A DNA stretch of 64,000 bases. Origin: Sinorhizobium meliloti 4H41 (GTDB taxonomy: Bacteria > Pseudomonadota > Alphaproteobacteria > Rhizobiales > Rhizobiaceae). The DNA lies in contig NZ_AQWP01000006.1 of assembly GCF_000375585.1 (NCBI RefSeq), positions 186,001-250,000 on the forward strand, read 5' to 3'. Positions 27,967 to 37,017 of the stretch are shown piece after piece. Each line of letters opens with the position of its first letter. Positions within the stretch are counted from its first letter, which is position 1. The notes under the pieces were generated by a model, which ran no database searches, was not told the origin of the DNA, and saw only the letters and a program-made list of their open reading frames with translations. The translations under genes and the position numbers were made by a program.

Positions 27967-28832
27967 GCTGCGCTCCTCAGCGATAGTGCAAAAGCAGCGG
28001 CGCGCTCGAGTTTGTCCGAGTCGAGGCCGCTGGCAAAACCCCGCGCCTCGAGAAAGGCGTTCACCGCAAGCGTATCGACATTGCCGGCCGCTCCCGGCGC
28101 ATAGGGACAACCGCCGAGCCCGCCGGCCGAAGCGTCGAAAACCCGGATACCGCGCTCCAGTGCTACCGCGATATTCTCCAGCGCCCGGCCGGACGTGTCG
28201 TGGAAATGCCCGGCGAGTTTCTTGGCATCGATCTCGCGGAGCGCCGCTGTCAGCATGGCATCGACCGCTTCCGGCGTGCCGCGCCCGATCGTGTCGCCGA
28301 GGCTGATCTCGTAGCAGCCGAGGTCGGCAAGCAGCCGCGCGACGCGGGCGGTCTGCGCCGGTGCGATCGCGCCCTCATAAGGACATTCGACGACACAGCT
28401 CACATAGCCGCGCAGGGGAATGCCTTGGCGCCGGCTTGCTTCGGCGACCGGCCGAAAACGCTCGATGCTTTCGACGATCGAGCAGTTGATGTTCTTCTCG
28501 GAGAAGCTTTCCGACGCCGAGGCAAAGATCGCGACCTCGTCGGCGCCAGCCGCAAGCGCCGCCTCGAAGCCGCGCATATTGGGCGTCAATGCCGCGTAAC
28601 GCGTGCCCGGACGCCGGACGATGTCAGCCATGACAGCCGGCGCATCGGCCAATTGCGGTACCCAGCGCGGACTGACGAAGCTCGTGACTTCAATGCGCTC
28701 GTAACCGCAGTCGGACAGCAGATCGACGAGCCTGACCTTGTCCTCGGTGGCGACGAGCCGCGACTCGTTTTGAAGACCGTCGCGCGGCGCCACCTCGACA
28801 ATCGTGACACGCTCCTTTGCCGGCGACTTCAT
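27963..28832 (-). CDS. hmgL: Hydroxymethylglutaryl-CoA lyase
   Basis: A 289-residue TIM-barrel lyase that splits HMG-CoA into acetoacetate and acetyl-CoA, the last step of leucine breakdown. VEVAPRDGLQNESRLVATED near residue 12 holds the metal-binding Asp and catalytic Arg. SLGDTIGRGTPEAVD and HFHDTSGRALENIAVAL hold metal-binding His and Asn-region residues, and GGLGGCPYAPGAAGN near 250 contains the catalytic Cys loop. The reading frame runs upstream to 29873 inside mccA, but that part is a shadow. The ATG at 28832 overlaps the mccA stop by four bases. Confidence 0.95.
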   Translation of the reverse strand: MKSPAKERVTIVEVAPRDGLQNESRLVATEDKVRLVDLLSDCGYERIEVTSFVSPRWVPQLADAPAVMADIVRRPGTRYAALTPNMRGFEAALAAGADEVAIFASASESFSEKNINCSIVESIERFRPVAEASRRQGIPLRGYVSCVVECPYEGAIAPAQTARVARLLADLGCYEISLGDTIGRGTPEAVDAMLTAALREIDAKKLAGHFHDTSGRALENIAVALERGIRVFDASAGGLGGCPYAPGAAGNVDTLAVNAFLEARGFASGLDSDKLERAAAFALSLRSAA

Positions 28833-30817
28833 TGCGCCGCCTCCTCCGTCAGCGTCACGAGCACCGTGCCCTCGCTGACCTGAGCGCCTTCCGCCACATG
28901 CACATTGGCGATCGTGCCCTCGCGTGAGGCCGAGAGCGTCAGTTCCATCTTCATCGCCTCCATCACGACGAGTGCCTGTCCCTTTGTCACCGCGTCGCCG
29001 GCGCCGACCCGCACCAGCTTCACGAGACCCGGCATCGGCGCGACCAACTCGTCGTCGGCAATTTCGCTGCTCTGCCCGCCGGTCAATCCGTCCGGCAGCT
29101 GGAACACCAGGTTGCGCCCGCCATGGAAGAGCGTCAACGCCTCGCGATCCCGCGAGAAACGGATCAGGCGCTTCTGTCCGGCCACCTCGAGCCGGGCACC
29201 ACCCTCGAAGCGGTCGAGCACCAGGACGGGCAGCGTGCTCGCGCCGGCACGCACGGCGAACTGGTCGCGGCCGCGCGAAGCCAAGGTCACGGTTACGCGG
29301 TCGTCCGCATGCTCGATCACCACCATGCGGTGCGCGTCGCCCCAGATTTGCCAGGAGCCGAGCGACGACCATGGATCGCTCGACTTGTTCGGATCGAGCG
29401 CGCCGGTCGATATGATCGCCGCCAGCGCCAGCGCCTCGTCGCCGGGTGCGACCGGCGCGGTCAGGCGCTCGATCTCGCGGTCGATCAGCCCCGTATCCGG
29501 ATGGCCGGAGCGGAAGTCGTGCTCTTCCGTCAGGCGGATGAGAAAATCGCGGTTGGTAACGGTGCCGCCGATGCGGCATTCCTTGAGAGCCTCCTGCAAC
29601 CCACCGAGCGCCGCCGAACGGTTCTGGCCATGCACGATCACCTTCGCAATCAGCGGATCGTAATAGGGCGTGATCGTATCCCCCTGCCGGACGCCGGAAT
29701 CGATCCGCGCAGTATCCTCGGGAAAGCTCAATTGCGTCAGCCGGCCGGTCGCCGGCAGGAAGCCCCGGGCCGGATCCTCCGCATAGAGGCGCGCCTCGAA
29801 GGCCCAGCCGTTCATGGAAATATCGGCCTGTTTCTTCGGCAGCGGCTCGCCGCTGGCGACCCGCAACTGCCATTCCACGAGATCGATGCCGGTGATCGCT
29901 TCCGTGACCGGATGCTCCACCTGCAGCCGCGTGTTCATCTCCATGAAATAGAAGTGATCCGGCCAGAGACCGTTGGTCACGTCGGCGATGAATTCCACCG
30001 TGCCGGCGCCGACATAGCCGATCGCCTGGGCGGCTCTGACCGCCGCATCGCCCATCGCACGGCGGACCTCGGCCGTCATGCCGGGCGCCGGCGCCTCCTC
30101 TATCACTTTCTGATGTCGCCGTTGCAGCGAGCAGTCGCGCTCGAAGAGGTGAACGATATTGCCGTGCCGGTCGCCGAAGACCTGCATCTCGATGTGACGC
30201 GGCTTCGTCAGATAGCGCTCGATAAGCACCGAACCGTCGCCGAAGGCGGATTCGGCCTCCCGTCGTGCGGCCTCCAGCGCCGGGCCGAAATCCTCCTGCC
30301 GCTCGACCCGGCGCATGCCTCTGCCGCCGCCGCCCGCCCGCGCCTTGATCAGCACCGGATATCCGATCTCCCGTGCCCTCTCGGCAAGAAAGGATGCATC
30401 CTGCTCATCGCCGTGGTAGCCGGGCACGACCGGTACTCCGGATCGTTCCATGAGCGCCTTGGCCGCGTCCTTGAGACCCATGGCGCGGATCGCGGCCGGC
30501 GGCGGCCCGACGAATATCATGCCTGCTTCTTCGACAGCCTCGGCGAAATCGGCGTTCTCCGAGAGAAAACCATAGCCCGGATGAATGGCTTGTGCGCCGA
30601 CGCTTCTTGCCGCTTGAACGATGGGCGCAATCGCCAGATAGCTTTCGGCGGCGGGCGCTCCCCCGATCCGGATCGCCTCGTCGGCGAGCGCCACATGCAG
30701 CGCGTCTCCGTCTGCGTCGGAATAGACGGCGACGGTGCGAATGCCGAGCCGTCGCGCGGTGCGGATGATGCGGCAGGCAATCTCACCGCGATTGGCAATC
30801 AGGAGCTTCGAAAACAT
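28829..30817 (-). CDS. mccA: 3-methylcrotonyl-CoA carboxylase biotin-containing alpha subunit
   Basis: A 662-residue biotin carboxylase. The carboxylase domain (about 1-450) begins FSKLLIANRGEIACRIIRTA and contains ATP-grasp signatures KARAGGGGRGMRRV and FMEMNTRLQVEHPVTEAITG. A central linker domain follows. The biotinyl domain near the C-terminus has the lysine motif VMEAMKMELTLSA. With the mccB product it carboxylates 3-methylcrotonyl-CoA. Context with ivd and hmgL separates it from propionyl-CoA carboxylases. Confidence 0.93.
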   Translation of the reverse strand: MFSKLLIANRGEIACRIIRTARRLGIRTVAVYSDADGDALHVALADEAIRIGGAPAAESYLAIAPIVQAARSVGAQAIHPGYGFLSENADFAEAVEEAGMIFVGPPPAAIRAMGLKDAAKALMERSGVPVVPGYHGDEQDASFLAERAREIGYPVLIKARAGGGGRGMRRVERQEDFGPALEAARREAESAFGDGSVLIERYLTKPRHIEMQVFGDRHGNIVHLFERDCSLQRRHQKVIEEAPAPGMTAEVRRAMGDAAVRAAQAIGYVGAGTVEFIADVTNGLWPDHFYFMEMNTRLQVEHPVTEAITGIDLVEWQLRVASGEPLPKKQADISMNGWAFEARLYAEDPARGFLPATGRLTQLSFPEDTARIDSGVRQGDTITPYYDPLIAKVIVHGQNRSAALGGLQEALKECRIGGTVTNRDFLIRLTEEHDFRSGHPDTGLIDREIERLTAPVAPGDEALALAAIISTGALDPNKSSDPWSSLGSWQIWGDAHRMVVIEHADDRVTVTLASRGRDQFAVRAGASTLPVLVLDRFEGGARLEVAGQKRLIRFSRDREALTLFHGGRNLVFQLPDGLTGGQSSEIADDELVAPMPGLVKLVRVGAGDAVTKGQALVVMEAMKMELTLSASREGTIANVHVAEGAQVSEGTVLVTLTEEAAQ

Positions 30818-30834
30818 GCGCCTCTTTTCCGGTG

Positions 30835-31218
30835 CTATTGCGCCGCTACCACTTCGACTTCCATGAGCCAGGCCGAATCGAAAATGCCGGTGATCACCAC
30901 CGTTATCGCCGGCGCCAGCGAGCCGAGATAGTCGTTGCGGATTTCACGGTTTGCCACGACATGCTGCCTGTCGGCGAGATAGGTCGTGACCTTGACGATG
31001 TCGGTCTTGGACATGCCGGCCGCCTTGAGCTGCGCATCGACGTTCAGCCAGACCTGGCGCGCCTGCGCTTCGAAACCTTCCGGCACGACGTCGTCCGACG
31101 TCACCGGAATTTGGCCGCTGACGAAAAGCATCCGCCGGAAATCCTCGACGCTGACAGCCTGCGAATAACCGCCGCGCGGCTGCGGTGCATTCAGGGCATT
31201 GATGTTGTCGCGTTTCAT
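30835..31218 (-). CDS. RidA-like protein lacking the catalytic arginine
   Basis: A 127-residue Rid family protein inserted between mccB and mccA. GGYSQAVSVEDFRRMLFVSG and DIVKVTTYLADRQHV are family features. Where RidA has the P-A-R-T/S motif, this protein reads SLAPAITVVITGIFDSAWLM, so Ile replaces the Arg needed for imine hydrolysis. The ATG at 31218 has AGAGGT eight bases upstream; a GTG at 31236 overlapping the mccB stop is an alternative. It may bind an acyl-CoA intermediate or act as a structural or regulatory partner; that is speculation. Confidence 0.8.
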   Translation of the reverse strand: MKRDNINALNAPQPRGGYSQAVSVEDFRRMLFVSGQIPVTSDDVVPEGFEAQARQVWLNVDAQLKAAGMSKTDIVKVTTYLADRQHVVANREIRNDYLGSLAPAITVVITGIFDSAWLMEVEVVAAQ

Positions 31219-31232
31219 CTCGGGACCTCTCG

Positions 31233-32840
31233 TCACATTCTGAACAGTCCGAAGCGCGTCTCCTCGATCGGCGCGTTCAAAGCCGCCGACAGAGACAGCG
31301 CCAGCACGTCGCGGCTCTTGCGCGGATCGATCACGCCGTCATCCCAAAGCCTTGCCGATGCATAGAGCGGATGGCTCTGCCGTTCGAACAGATCGAGCAC
31401 CGGCTGGCGAAAGCGTGCCTCCTCCTCTTCGCTCCACGGTTTCCCCGACCGCCTCAAGGCTTCGCCGCGCACCGAGGAGAGGACGCCTGCCGCCTGTTCG
31501 CCGCCCATGACCGAAATGCGGCTGTTCGGCCACGTCCAGAGAAACCGCGGCGAGAAGGCGCGCCCGCACATCCCGTAATTGCCCGCCCCGAACGAGCCGC
31601 CGACCAGCATGGTGATCTTCGGCACCTTCACGGTGGCGACTGCGGTCACCAGCTTGGCGCCGTGCTTGGCAATTCCCTCCGTCTCGTATTTGCGGCCGAC
31701 CATGAAGCCGGTGATGTTCTGCAGAAAGACCAGCGGAATCCTGCGCTGGGCGCAGAGCTCCACGAAATGGGCGCCCTTGACGGCCGATTCCGAGAAGAGC
31801 ACGCCATTATTGGCGACGATGCCGACGGGAATTCCGTGGACATGGGCGAAACCGCAAACGAGCGTGGTGCCGAAGCGCGCCTTGAACTCGTCGAAACGGG
31901 AACCGTCGACAAGCCGGGCGACCACCTCGCGGATCTCGTAGGGCGTCTTGAGGTCGGCGGGGACGATGCCGGCGATTTCCTCCGGGTCATAGAGTGGCGG
32001 CTCCGGCTCGATGCGCTCGACCGGCCACGGCTTCTCACGGTTCAAGGCCGACACGGCCCGGCGCGCCAATGCCAGCGCATGCGCATCGTCGCGCGCAAGG
32101 TGATCGGCAACGCCCGAAAGACGCGTGTGGACGTCGGCGCCGCCAAGGTCTTCGGCCGAGACTACCTCGCCGGTCGCCGCGCGAACGAGCGGCGGCCCTG
32201 CGAGAAAGATGGTGCCCTGCTTTTCGACGATGATCGCTTCGTCGGACATGGCCGGCACATAGGCGCCGCCCGCCGTGCAGGATCCCATGACCACCGCGAT
32301 CTGAGGGATGCCGGCCGCCGACATGTTGGCCTGGTTGTAGAAGATGCGGCCGAAATGGTCCCGGTCCGGAAAGACCTCGTCCTGGTTCGGCAGGTTCGCG
32401 CCGCCGGAGTCGACAAGATAGACGCAGGGGAGCCGGTTCTCCGCCGCGATCTCCTGCGCGCGCAAATGCTTCTTGACCGTCAGCGGATAATAGGTGCCGC
32501 CTTTGACCGTCGGATCGTTGCAGACGATCATGCACTCGCGGCCGGAAATCCGGCCGATGCCGGTGATCAGGCCCGCGCCCGGCGCATCGTCGTTGTACAT
32601 TCCATGGGCGGCGGTCGCTCCGACCTCCAGAAAAGGCGTGCCCGGATCGATGAGAGTAGCGAGCCGATCCCGCGGCAGGAGCTTGCCGCGGCTGACGTGG
32701 CGCTCGCGCGCCGTCTCGCCGCCACCGGCTGCGGCCAGGCGCACCGCGTCCTCGACCGTCGCGATGGCCTCCGTCATGGCCGCGCGGTTCGCCTTGAACT
32801 CCTCCGAGGACGGCGAAATATGCGAACGCAATACTGTCAT
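31233..32840 (-). CDS. mccB: 3-methylcrotonyl-CoA carboxylase beta subunit (carboxyltransferase)
   Basis: A 535-residue carboxyltransferase. The N-terminal half begins near residue 45 with [20 protein letters not shown] and includes [20 protein letters not shown] and [20 protein letters not shown]. The C-terminal half has [40 protein letters not shown] and [20 protein letters not shown], all typical of methylcrotonyl- rather than propionyl-CoA carboxylases. It transfers carboxybiotin's carboxyl to methylcrotonyl-CoA. It starts 27 bases after the ivd stop. Confidence 0.94.
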   Translation of the reverse strand: MTVLRSHISPSSEEFKANRAAMTEAIATVEDAVRLAAAGGGETARERHVSRGKLLPRDRLATLIDPGTPFLEVGATAAHGMYNDDAPGAGLITGIGRISGRECMIVCNDPTVKGGTYYPLTVKKHLRAQEIAAENRLPCVYLVDSGGANLPNQDEVFPDRDHFGRIFYNQANMSAAGIPQIAVVMGSCTAGGAYVPAMSDEAIIVEKQGTIFLAGPPLVRAATGEVVSAEDLGGADVHTRLSGVADHLARDDAHALALARRAVSALNREKPWPVERIEPEPPLYDPEEIAGIVPADLKTPYEIREVVARLVDGSRFDEFKARFGTTLVCGFAHVHGIPVGIVANNGVLFSESAVKGAHFVELCAQRRIPLVFLQNITGFMVGRKYETEGIAKHGAKLVTAVATVKVPKITMLVGGSFGAGNYGMCGRAFSPRFLWTWPNSRISVMGGEQAAGVLSSVRGEALRRSGKPWSEEEEARFRQPVLDLFERQSHPLYASARLWDDGVIDPRKSRDVLALSLSAALNAPIEETRFGLFRM

Positions 32841-32867
32841 GCTCCCCCCAAGCGTTACCTATTCGGC

Positions 32868-34031
32868 CTATTTCGTTTCGGCGAAGAGCTCCCGTCCGAT
32901 CAGCATGCGACGGATCTCGCTCGTGCCCGCACCGATCTCATACAGCTTGGCGTCGCGCAGCAGCCGGCCTGCCGGATAATCATTGGTGTAGCCGTTGCCG
33001 CCCAGCGCCTGTATCGCCTCCAGCGCCATGGCCGTCGCCTTTTCCGCCGCATAGAGAATACAGCCGGCCGCGTCCTTGCGCGCAGTCTGACCACGGTCGC
33101 ATGCGGCCGCCACGGCATAGACATAGGCCCGCGCGGCATTCATCGTCACATACATGTCGGCAAGCTTTCCCTGCATCAACTGGAACTCGCCGATCGGTTG
33201 CCCGAACTGCTTGCGCTCATGGAGATAGGGGACGACGACATCGAGGCAAGCGGCCATGATCCCGAGCGGTCCGGCAGAAAGCACGACCCGCTCGTAATCG
33301 AGGCCGGACATCAGCACCTTGACGCCCTCGCCCACGCCGCCGAGCACGTTTTCCTCCGGCACCTCGCAATCCGTGAAGATGAGTTCCGACGTGTTCGATC
33401 CGCGCATGCCGAGCTTGTCGAGCTTCTGGCCGGCCGAAAAGCCGGGGAATGCCTTTTCCACCAGGAAAGCGGTGATGCCGCGCGGTCCGGCTGCCGGATC
33501 GGTCTTGGCGTAGACGACCAGGACATCGGCGTCAGGGCCGTTGGTGATCCACATTTTGCTGCCGTTCAGGACGTAACGGTCGCCGCGCTTGTCGGCCCTG
33601 AGTTTCATCGAAACGACATCGGAGCCGGCGCCGGGCTCGGACATGGCAAGCGCCCCGACATGCTCGCCTGAAATGAGCTTCGGCAGATATCTGCTCTTCT
33701 GTGCCGGTTTGCCGTTGCGGTTGATCTGATTGACGCAGAGATTGGAGTGGGCGCCGTAGCTCAGGCCCACCGAAGCCGAGGCGCGGCTGATCTCTTCCAT
33801 CGCCACGCAATGGGCGAGATAGCCGAGTCCCGCACCGCCATGAGCCTCGTCGGCGGTAACGCCGAGCAGGCCGATCTCCCCCATCTCCCGCCAGAGCGAC
33901 ATCGGAAAGGCGTTTTTGCGATCCACATCGTCCGCAAGCGGCGCGATTCGCTCCGCTGCGAAGCGGCGCACGCTCTCGCGCAGCGCATCGATCTCCTCGC
34001 CAAGCGCGAAGTTCAATCCAGCTTCAAACAT
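32868..34031 (-). CDS. ivd: Isovaleryl-CoA dehydrogenase
   Basis: A 387-residue FAD acyl-CoA dehydrogenase that oxidises isovaleryl-CoA to 3-methylcrotonyl-CoA. [20 protein letters not shown] and [20 protein letters not shown] are acyl-CoA dehydrogenase signatures. The catalytic Glu is in the segment [20 protein letters not shown], the location characteristic of isovaleryl-CoA dehydrogenases. [20 protein letters not shown] is also typical. Two ATGs lie six bases apart; GGAGG is eight bases from the one at 34031, so I use it. It heads the leucine operon, with a 184-base upstream gap that should hold the promoter. Confidence 0.93.
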   Translation of the reverse strand: MFEAGLNFALGEEIDALRESVRRFAAERIAPLADDVDRKNAFPMSLWREMGEIGLLGVTADEAHGGAGLGYLAHCVAMEEISRASASVGLSYGAHSNLCVNQINRNGKPAQKSRYLPKLISGEHVGALAMSEPGAGSDVVSMKLRADKRGDRYVLNGSKMWITNGPDADVLVVYAKTDPAAGPRGITAFLVEKAFPGFSAGQKLDKLGMRGSNTSELIFTDCEVPEENVLGGVGEGVKVLMSGLDYERVVLSAGPLGIMAACLDVVVPYLHERKQFGQPIGEFQLMQGKLADMYVTMNAARAYVYAVAAACDRGQTARKDAAGCILYAAEKATAMALEAIQALGGNGYTNDYPAGRLLRDAKLYEIGAGTSEIRRMLIGRELFAETK

Positions 34032-34215
34032 TTCCATCTCCTCCCGACGCCCGCTCCACGATCTCCCCATCGCCGAGCAGAAGTGAGCCGCTGCGATGTG
34101 TCGCCGCACGTCCACCTCGCGAACGATAACATCGCCGCCGGCTAATTTCCTTCCAAAGAGCCGGCGTGCCAAGCACGATCTGCAAAGACCGCGGCGGGCA
34201 TTGCGAAACGCAACC

Positions 34216-34752
34216 TTAAAGACGGGCGAGGCCTGCAAGCGCCTCGCGGACGATCTCCGCCAGCGGTTGGGCGACGTCTACGGCGACCGTCCTCACCTCC
34301 CCTGTCGGATCCTCGAGCGTCGCAAGCTGCGTCTGCAGCAAAGAGGACGGCATGAAATGCCCTGTGCGGTGGTGCATCCGCTCCGCAAGCACGGACTCGC
34401 TGCCGTGGAGGAAGACGAAGGCCAGGCCACCGGGTGTACTTTCGCGAAGCTTGTCCCTGTAGCTGCGCTTGAGGGCGGAGCAGGAAACGACAACGGGCTC
34501 CCGGCTCGCCAGCTGCTCTCCGATCGCAGCGAGCCACGGCCAGCGGTCGTCGTCGGTGAGCGGAATCCCCTCGGACATTTTCCTGATGTTTTCCGGAGGA
34601 TGGAGCGCGTCGCCTTCGATGAAGGGATATCCGCAAGCTTCGGAGATCGCCTCCCCCACCGACGATTTGCCGCTGCCGGAGACGCCCATGACGACAATCG
34701 AGCCGGCAAAGCGCCGTGGCGGGGTTGCTTCTGATTTGTACTCAACACTCAT
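34216..34752 (-). CDS. gntK: Gluconokinase
   Basis: A 178-residue P-loop kinase. [20 protein letters not shown] near residue 20 is the Walker A, and [20 protein letters not shown] plus [15 protein letters not shown] are hallmarks of GntK. It phosphorylates D-gluconate to 6-phosphogluconate. It appears monocistronic: the leucine operon starts 184 bases further on and the upstream gene is divergent. The N-terminus has a short extension ([17 protein letters not shown]) beyond the usual start. Confidence 0.92.
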   Translation of the reverse strand: MSVEYKSEATPPRRFAGSIVVMGVSGSGKSSVGEAISEACGYPFIEGDALHPPENIRKMSEGIPLTDDDRWPWLAAIGEQLASREPVVVSCSALKRSYRDKLRESTPGGLAFVFLHGSESVLAERMHHRTGHFMPSSLLQTQLATLEDPTGEVRTVAVDVAQPLAEIVREALAGLARL

Positions 34753-34821
34753 TGTCGCAGGCTTCCACTCATTACTGATGTTCCCTTAAATCCTATCCGA
34801 TTCGACGACAACGTTTCGGTT

Positions 34822-34971
34822 ATGAATGCTGCGACTTGCCCCTGGTGCGGCAAGTTCTCTGCCGACCGGCGTTTCGAACCCGACAATCATTGGAAACTTG
34901 CGTTTTGCCACAGAAAGCGACGCGTGCTGATTGCATCGCGGCGTTCATTCAAGCAAACTTATATGCCATAA
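34822..34971 (+). CDS. Possible 49-residue zinc-ribbon-like small protein
   Basis: The 249-base gap between gntK and the Xre gene has an open frame encoding MNAATCPWCGKFSADRRFEP, then a His/Trp-rich stretch, FCHRKRRV and a basic tail. Cys6, Cys9, Cys29 and His30 could bind zinc. No clear ribosome site precedes the ATG, and it ends 30 bases before the Xre start. It is too short for reliable coding statistics; it could be chance or a decayed gene. Confidence 0.3.
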   Translation: MNAATCPWCGKFSADRRFEPDNHWKLAFCHRKRRVLIASRRSFKQTYMP

Positions 34972-35001
34972 GCTGAATCGAACTCGCGAGGAGACTACCA
35001 G

Positions 35002-35460
35002 ATGAACAAGAAGGATCCTAACCCGATCGATGCCTTTGTCGGCTCGCGTGTTCGCATGCGCAGGCTGATGATAGGTCTGAGCCAGGAAAAGCTCGCCGAC
35101 GGGCTCGGCATCACCTTTCAGCAAGTCCAGAAATATGAAAAAGGCACCAACCGCATCGGCGCCAGCCGGTTGCAGGCGATCGCCGACATACTCGGTGTTC
35201 ATCCGAGCTTTTTCTTCCAGCAGGACGAGGGCAGCGCCCAAACGGGCAAGCCCGCTGCAGATGTTCACGAATCCCAGGAGATTTCATCCTTCGTCGCCTC
35301 GAAGGAGGGTATCGCACTCAACCGGGCCTTCCTGAAGATCACCGACCCGGTGCTTCGCAAGAAGATCATCTCTCTCGTCGCGGCGATGGCGCAGACGCCC
35401 GAGTCGGATCAGACCCCCGCCCAATCCGGAACCCGCCACGCGGAATCCCTCCATGGCTGA
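35002..35460 (+). CDS. Xre-family transcriptional regulator
   Basis: A 152-residue DNA-binding protein. A Cro/CI helix-turn-helix occupies about residues 14-68 (SRVRMRRLMIGLSQEKLADG and GITFQQVQKYEKGTNRIGAS). The C-terminal half (about 90-150) is an alpha-helical extension seen in a rhizobial regulator subfamily that includes PraR-type proteins. GAGGAG lies about eight bases before the ATG. The TfuA gene follows on the same strand after 83 bases. Target genes are unknown. Confidence 0.85.
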   Translation: MNKKDPNPIDAFVGSRVRMRRLMIGLSQEKLADGLGITFQQVQKYEKGTNRIGASRLQAIADILGVHPSFFFQQDEGSAQTGKPAADVHESQEISSFVASKEGIALNRAFLKITDPVLRKKIISLVAAMAQTPESDQTPAQSGTRHAESLHG

Positions 35461-35543
35461 AGATCGCCATGAACATGGCTGTCCATGAAGACGATTGGCG
35501 GCGGACAGACTGCCTCCGCCGTTTTCAAATCCACTGAGGCGGA

Positions 35544-36275
35544 ATGAAAGTCGTATTCGTTGGCCCGACCGTTCCGGATGCTGTGCGGTTGGCCGGCGAC
35601 ACGCTCACGATCCGCCCGCCTGCCAGGCAGGGCGATGTTCTCCGGGCGGTGCGCGACGGCGCTGCGGCCATCGGCCTGATCGACGGCAACTTCGAACATG
35701 TCGCCCCCGTTTGGCACAAGGAAATTCTCTTCGCCCTTTCCGAGGGCGTGGCCGTCTTCGGCGCAGCGAGCATGGGTGCTCTGCGCGCGGCCGAATGCGC
35801 CGATTTCGGAATGGCCGGCATCGGCGAGATCTTTCGCCAATATGCAAGCGGCGAGGCCGAAGACGATTCCGACGTAGCACTGCTCCACGCTCCCGAGGAA
35901 CTCGGCTACGCGCCCCTGACCATTCCCCTCGTCAATGTCAGGGCAACCCTCCGCCGACTCCTGGAACTGCAATCGTTGTCCGTCGAAGATGCCGCTGACG
36001 TCGAGGAAGCCGCCTCCTCCATGTTCTACAAGGAACGGAGCTGGGGTGCGATCGCTGCGCGCGCCCGGCTGGTAACGAACGGCGATGCACTGATCGGGAA
36101 GCTGCGGGCGGGCTATGTGGATCAGAAGCGGGCCGACGGCCTCGAGCTTCTGGAAACGCTGCGCAGCCACACAGGCGAACGACAGCACGCGCAATGCCAA
36201 TGGACGTTTCATGCGACCAGCCTCTGGGCGAGAGCGCTTGACCCGTTGCCGACTTCGACAAATAAGCCTGCCTGA
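35544..36275 (+). CDS. TfuA-like protein (orphan, no YcaO neighbour)
   Basis: A 243-residue protein with a TfuA domain over about residues 1-200. KVVFVGPTV near the start, AAIGLIDGNFEHVAPVWHKE at about 41-60, ILFALSEGVAVFGAASMGAL and RAAECADFGMAGIGEIFRQY (about 82-101) are the conserved core. TfuA proteins normally partner a YcaO enzyme to install thioamides in peptides or proteins, or take part in trifolitoxin synthesis. No YcaO gene occurs in this window. The role is therefore open. The 111 bases after its stop are AT-rich, with a small hairpin at 36302-36316. Confidence 0.8.
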   Translation: MKVVFVGPTVPDAVRLAGDTLTIRPPARQGDVLRAVRDGAAAIGLIDGNFEHVAPVWHKEILFALSEGVAVFGAASMGALRAAECADFGMAGIGEIFRQYASGEAEDDSDVALLHAPEELGYAPLTIPLVNVRATLRRLLELQSLSVEDAADVEEAASSMFYKERSWGAIAARARLVTNGDALIGKLRAGYVDQKRADGLELLETLRSHTGERQHAQCQWTFHATSLWARALDPLPTSTNKPA

Positions 36276-36386
36276 ATTTACGCCAGACCGACGGTCATTA
36301 GCCTATTATTTAGGCACCACAGTATATCGCAAAATATTTGGGCATATCCATATTGCGGAAATTGCTGCATCGCATCATGATACGGC

Positions 36387-36977
36387 ATGACCCATCGCGA
36401 CCTCACCATTCTTGTGATTGACGAGAACGCCATCCGCGCCTCGATCATCGAGGAAGGATTGCACGAAGCAGGACACGGCAAAGTCACCGTGATCCATGAG
36501 GTTCATGGCGTCGCCCGGGTCATCGAGACGCTCCGCCCGGACGTGATCGTCATAGACATCGAAAACCCCAACCGGGACATGATGGAACATCTTTTCCAGC
36601 TGACCCGCACGGTCGGTCGCCCGATCGCGATGTTCGTGGACCGCTCCGACACGGCCTCTATCGAAGCGGCCGTCGAGGCAGGCGTCTCGGCCTATATCGT
36701 CGACGGATTGAAGAAGGAGCGCGTCAAGCCGATCCTCGACATGGCCGTCAGCCGCTTCAAGGCGTTCAGCCGGCTTCAGCGCGAACTGGCGGAAGCCAAA
36801 TCCGCACTCGAAGAGCGCAAGCTCGTCGAGCGCGCCAAAGGCATCCTCATGAAAATGCGCAGTCTTTCCGAAGAGGAAGCCTTCGCGCTGCTGCGTCAGA
36901 CGGCGATGAACGAGAAGAAAAAGATTTCGGAGATCGCGCAAAGCGTCGTGACCGCCGCCGGATTGCTGATCCGGTGA
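36387..36977 (+). CDS. nasT: NasT-type ANTAR antiterminator
   Basis: A 196-residue response-regulator-like protein. The receiver-like domain (about 1-120) has IDEN at 11-14 and VIDIENPNRD with Asp57. The ANTAR RNA-binding domain (about 127-192) contains ERAKGILMKMRSLSEEEAFA, LLRQTAMNEKKKISEIAQSV. NasT binds a two-hairpin leader RNA and prevents termination before nitrate/nitrite assimilation genes when released by NasS. The NasS-type sensor gene follows 40 bases later. No nitrate reductase genes are in the window, so it acts on a distant locus. Confidence 0.88.
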   Translation: MTHRDLTILVIDENAIRASIIEEGLHEAGHGKVTVIHEVHGVARVIETLRPDVIVIDIENPNRDMMEHLFQLTRTVGRPIAMFVDRSDTASIEAAVEAGVSAYIVDGLKKERVKPILDMAVSRFKAFSRLQRELAEAKSALEERKLVERAKGILMKMRSLSEEEAFALLRQTAMNEKKKISEIAQSVVTAAGLLIR

Positions 36978-37017
36978 CCGGCCGCTCTTCTGCTGCGGCA
37001 CCTCGGGAGACACCGGA

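Noticed and set aside
29123-30931. 602-codon plus-strand frame antisense to mccA
   Set aside because: Shadow of a biotin carboxylase gene whose motifs are complete on the minus strand.
31371-33671. 766-codon plus-strand frame antisense to mccB and ivd
   Set aside because: It spans the junction of two genuine genes and has no domain of its own.
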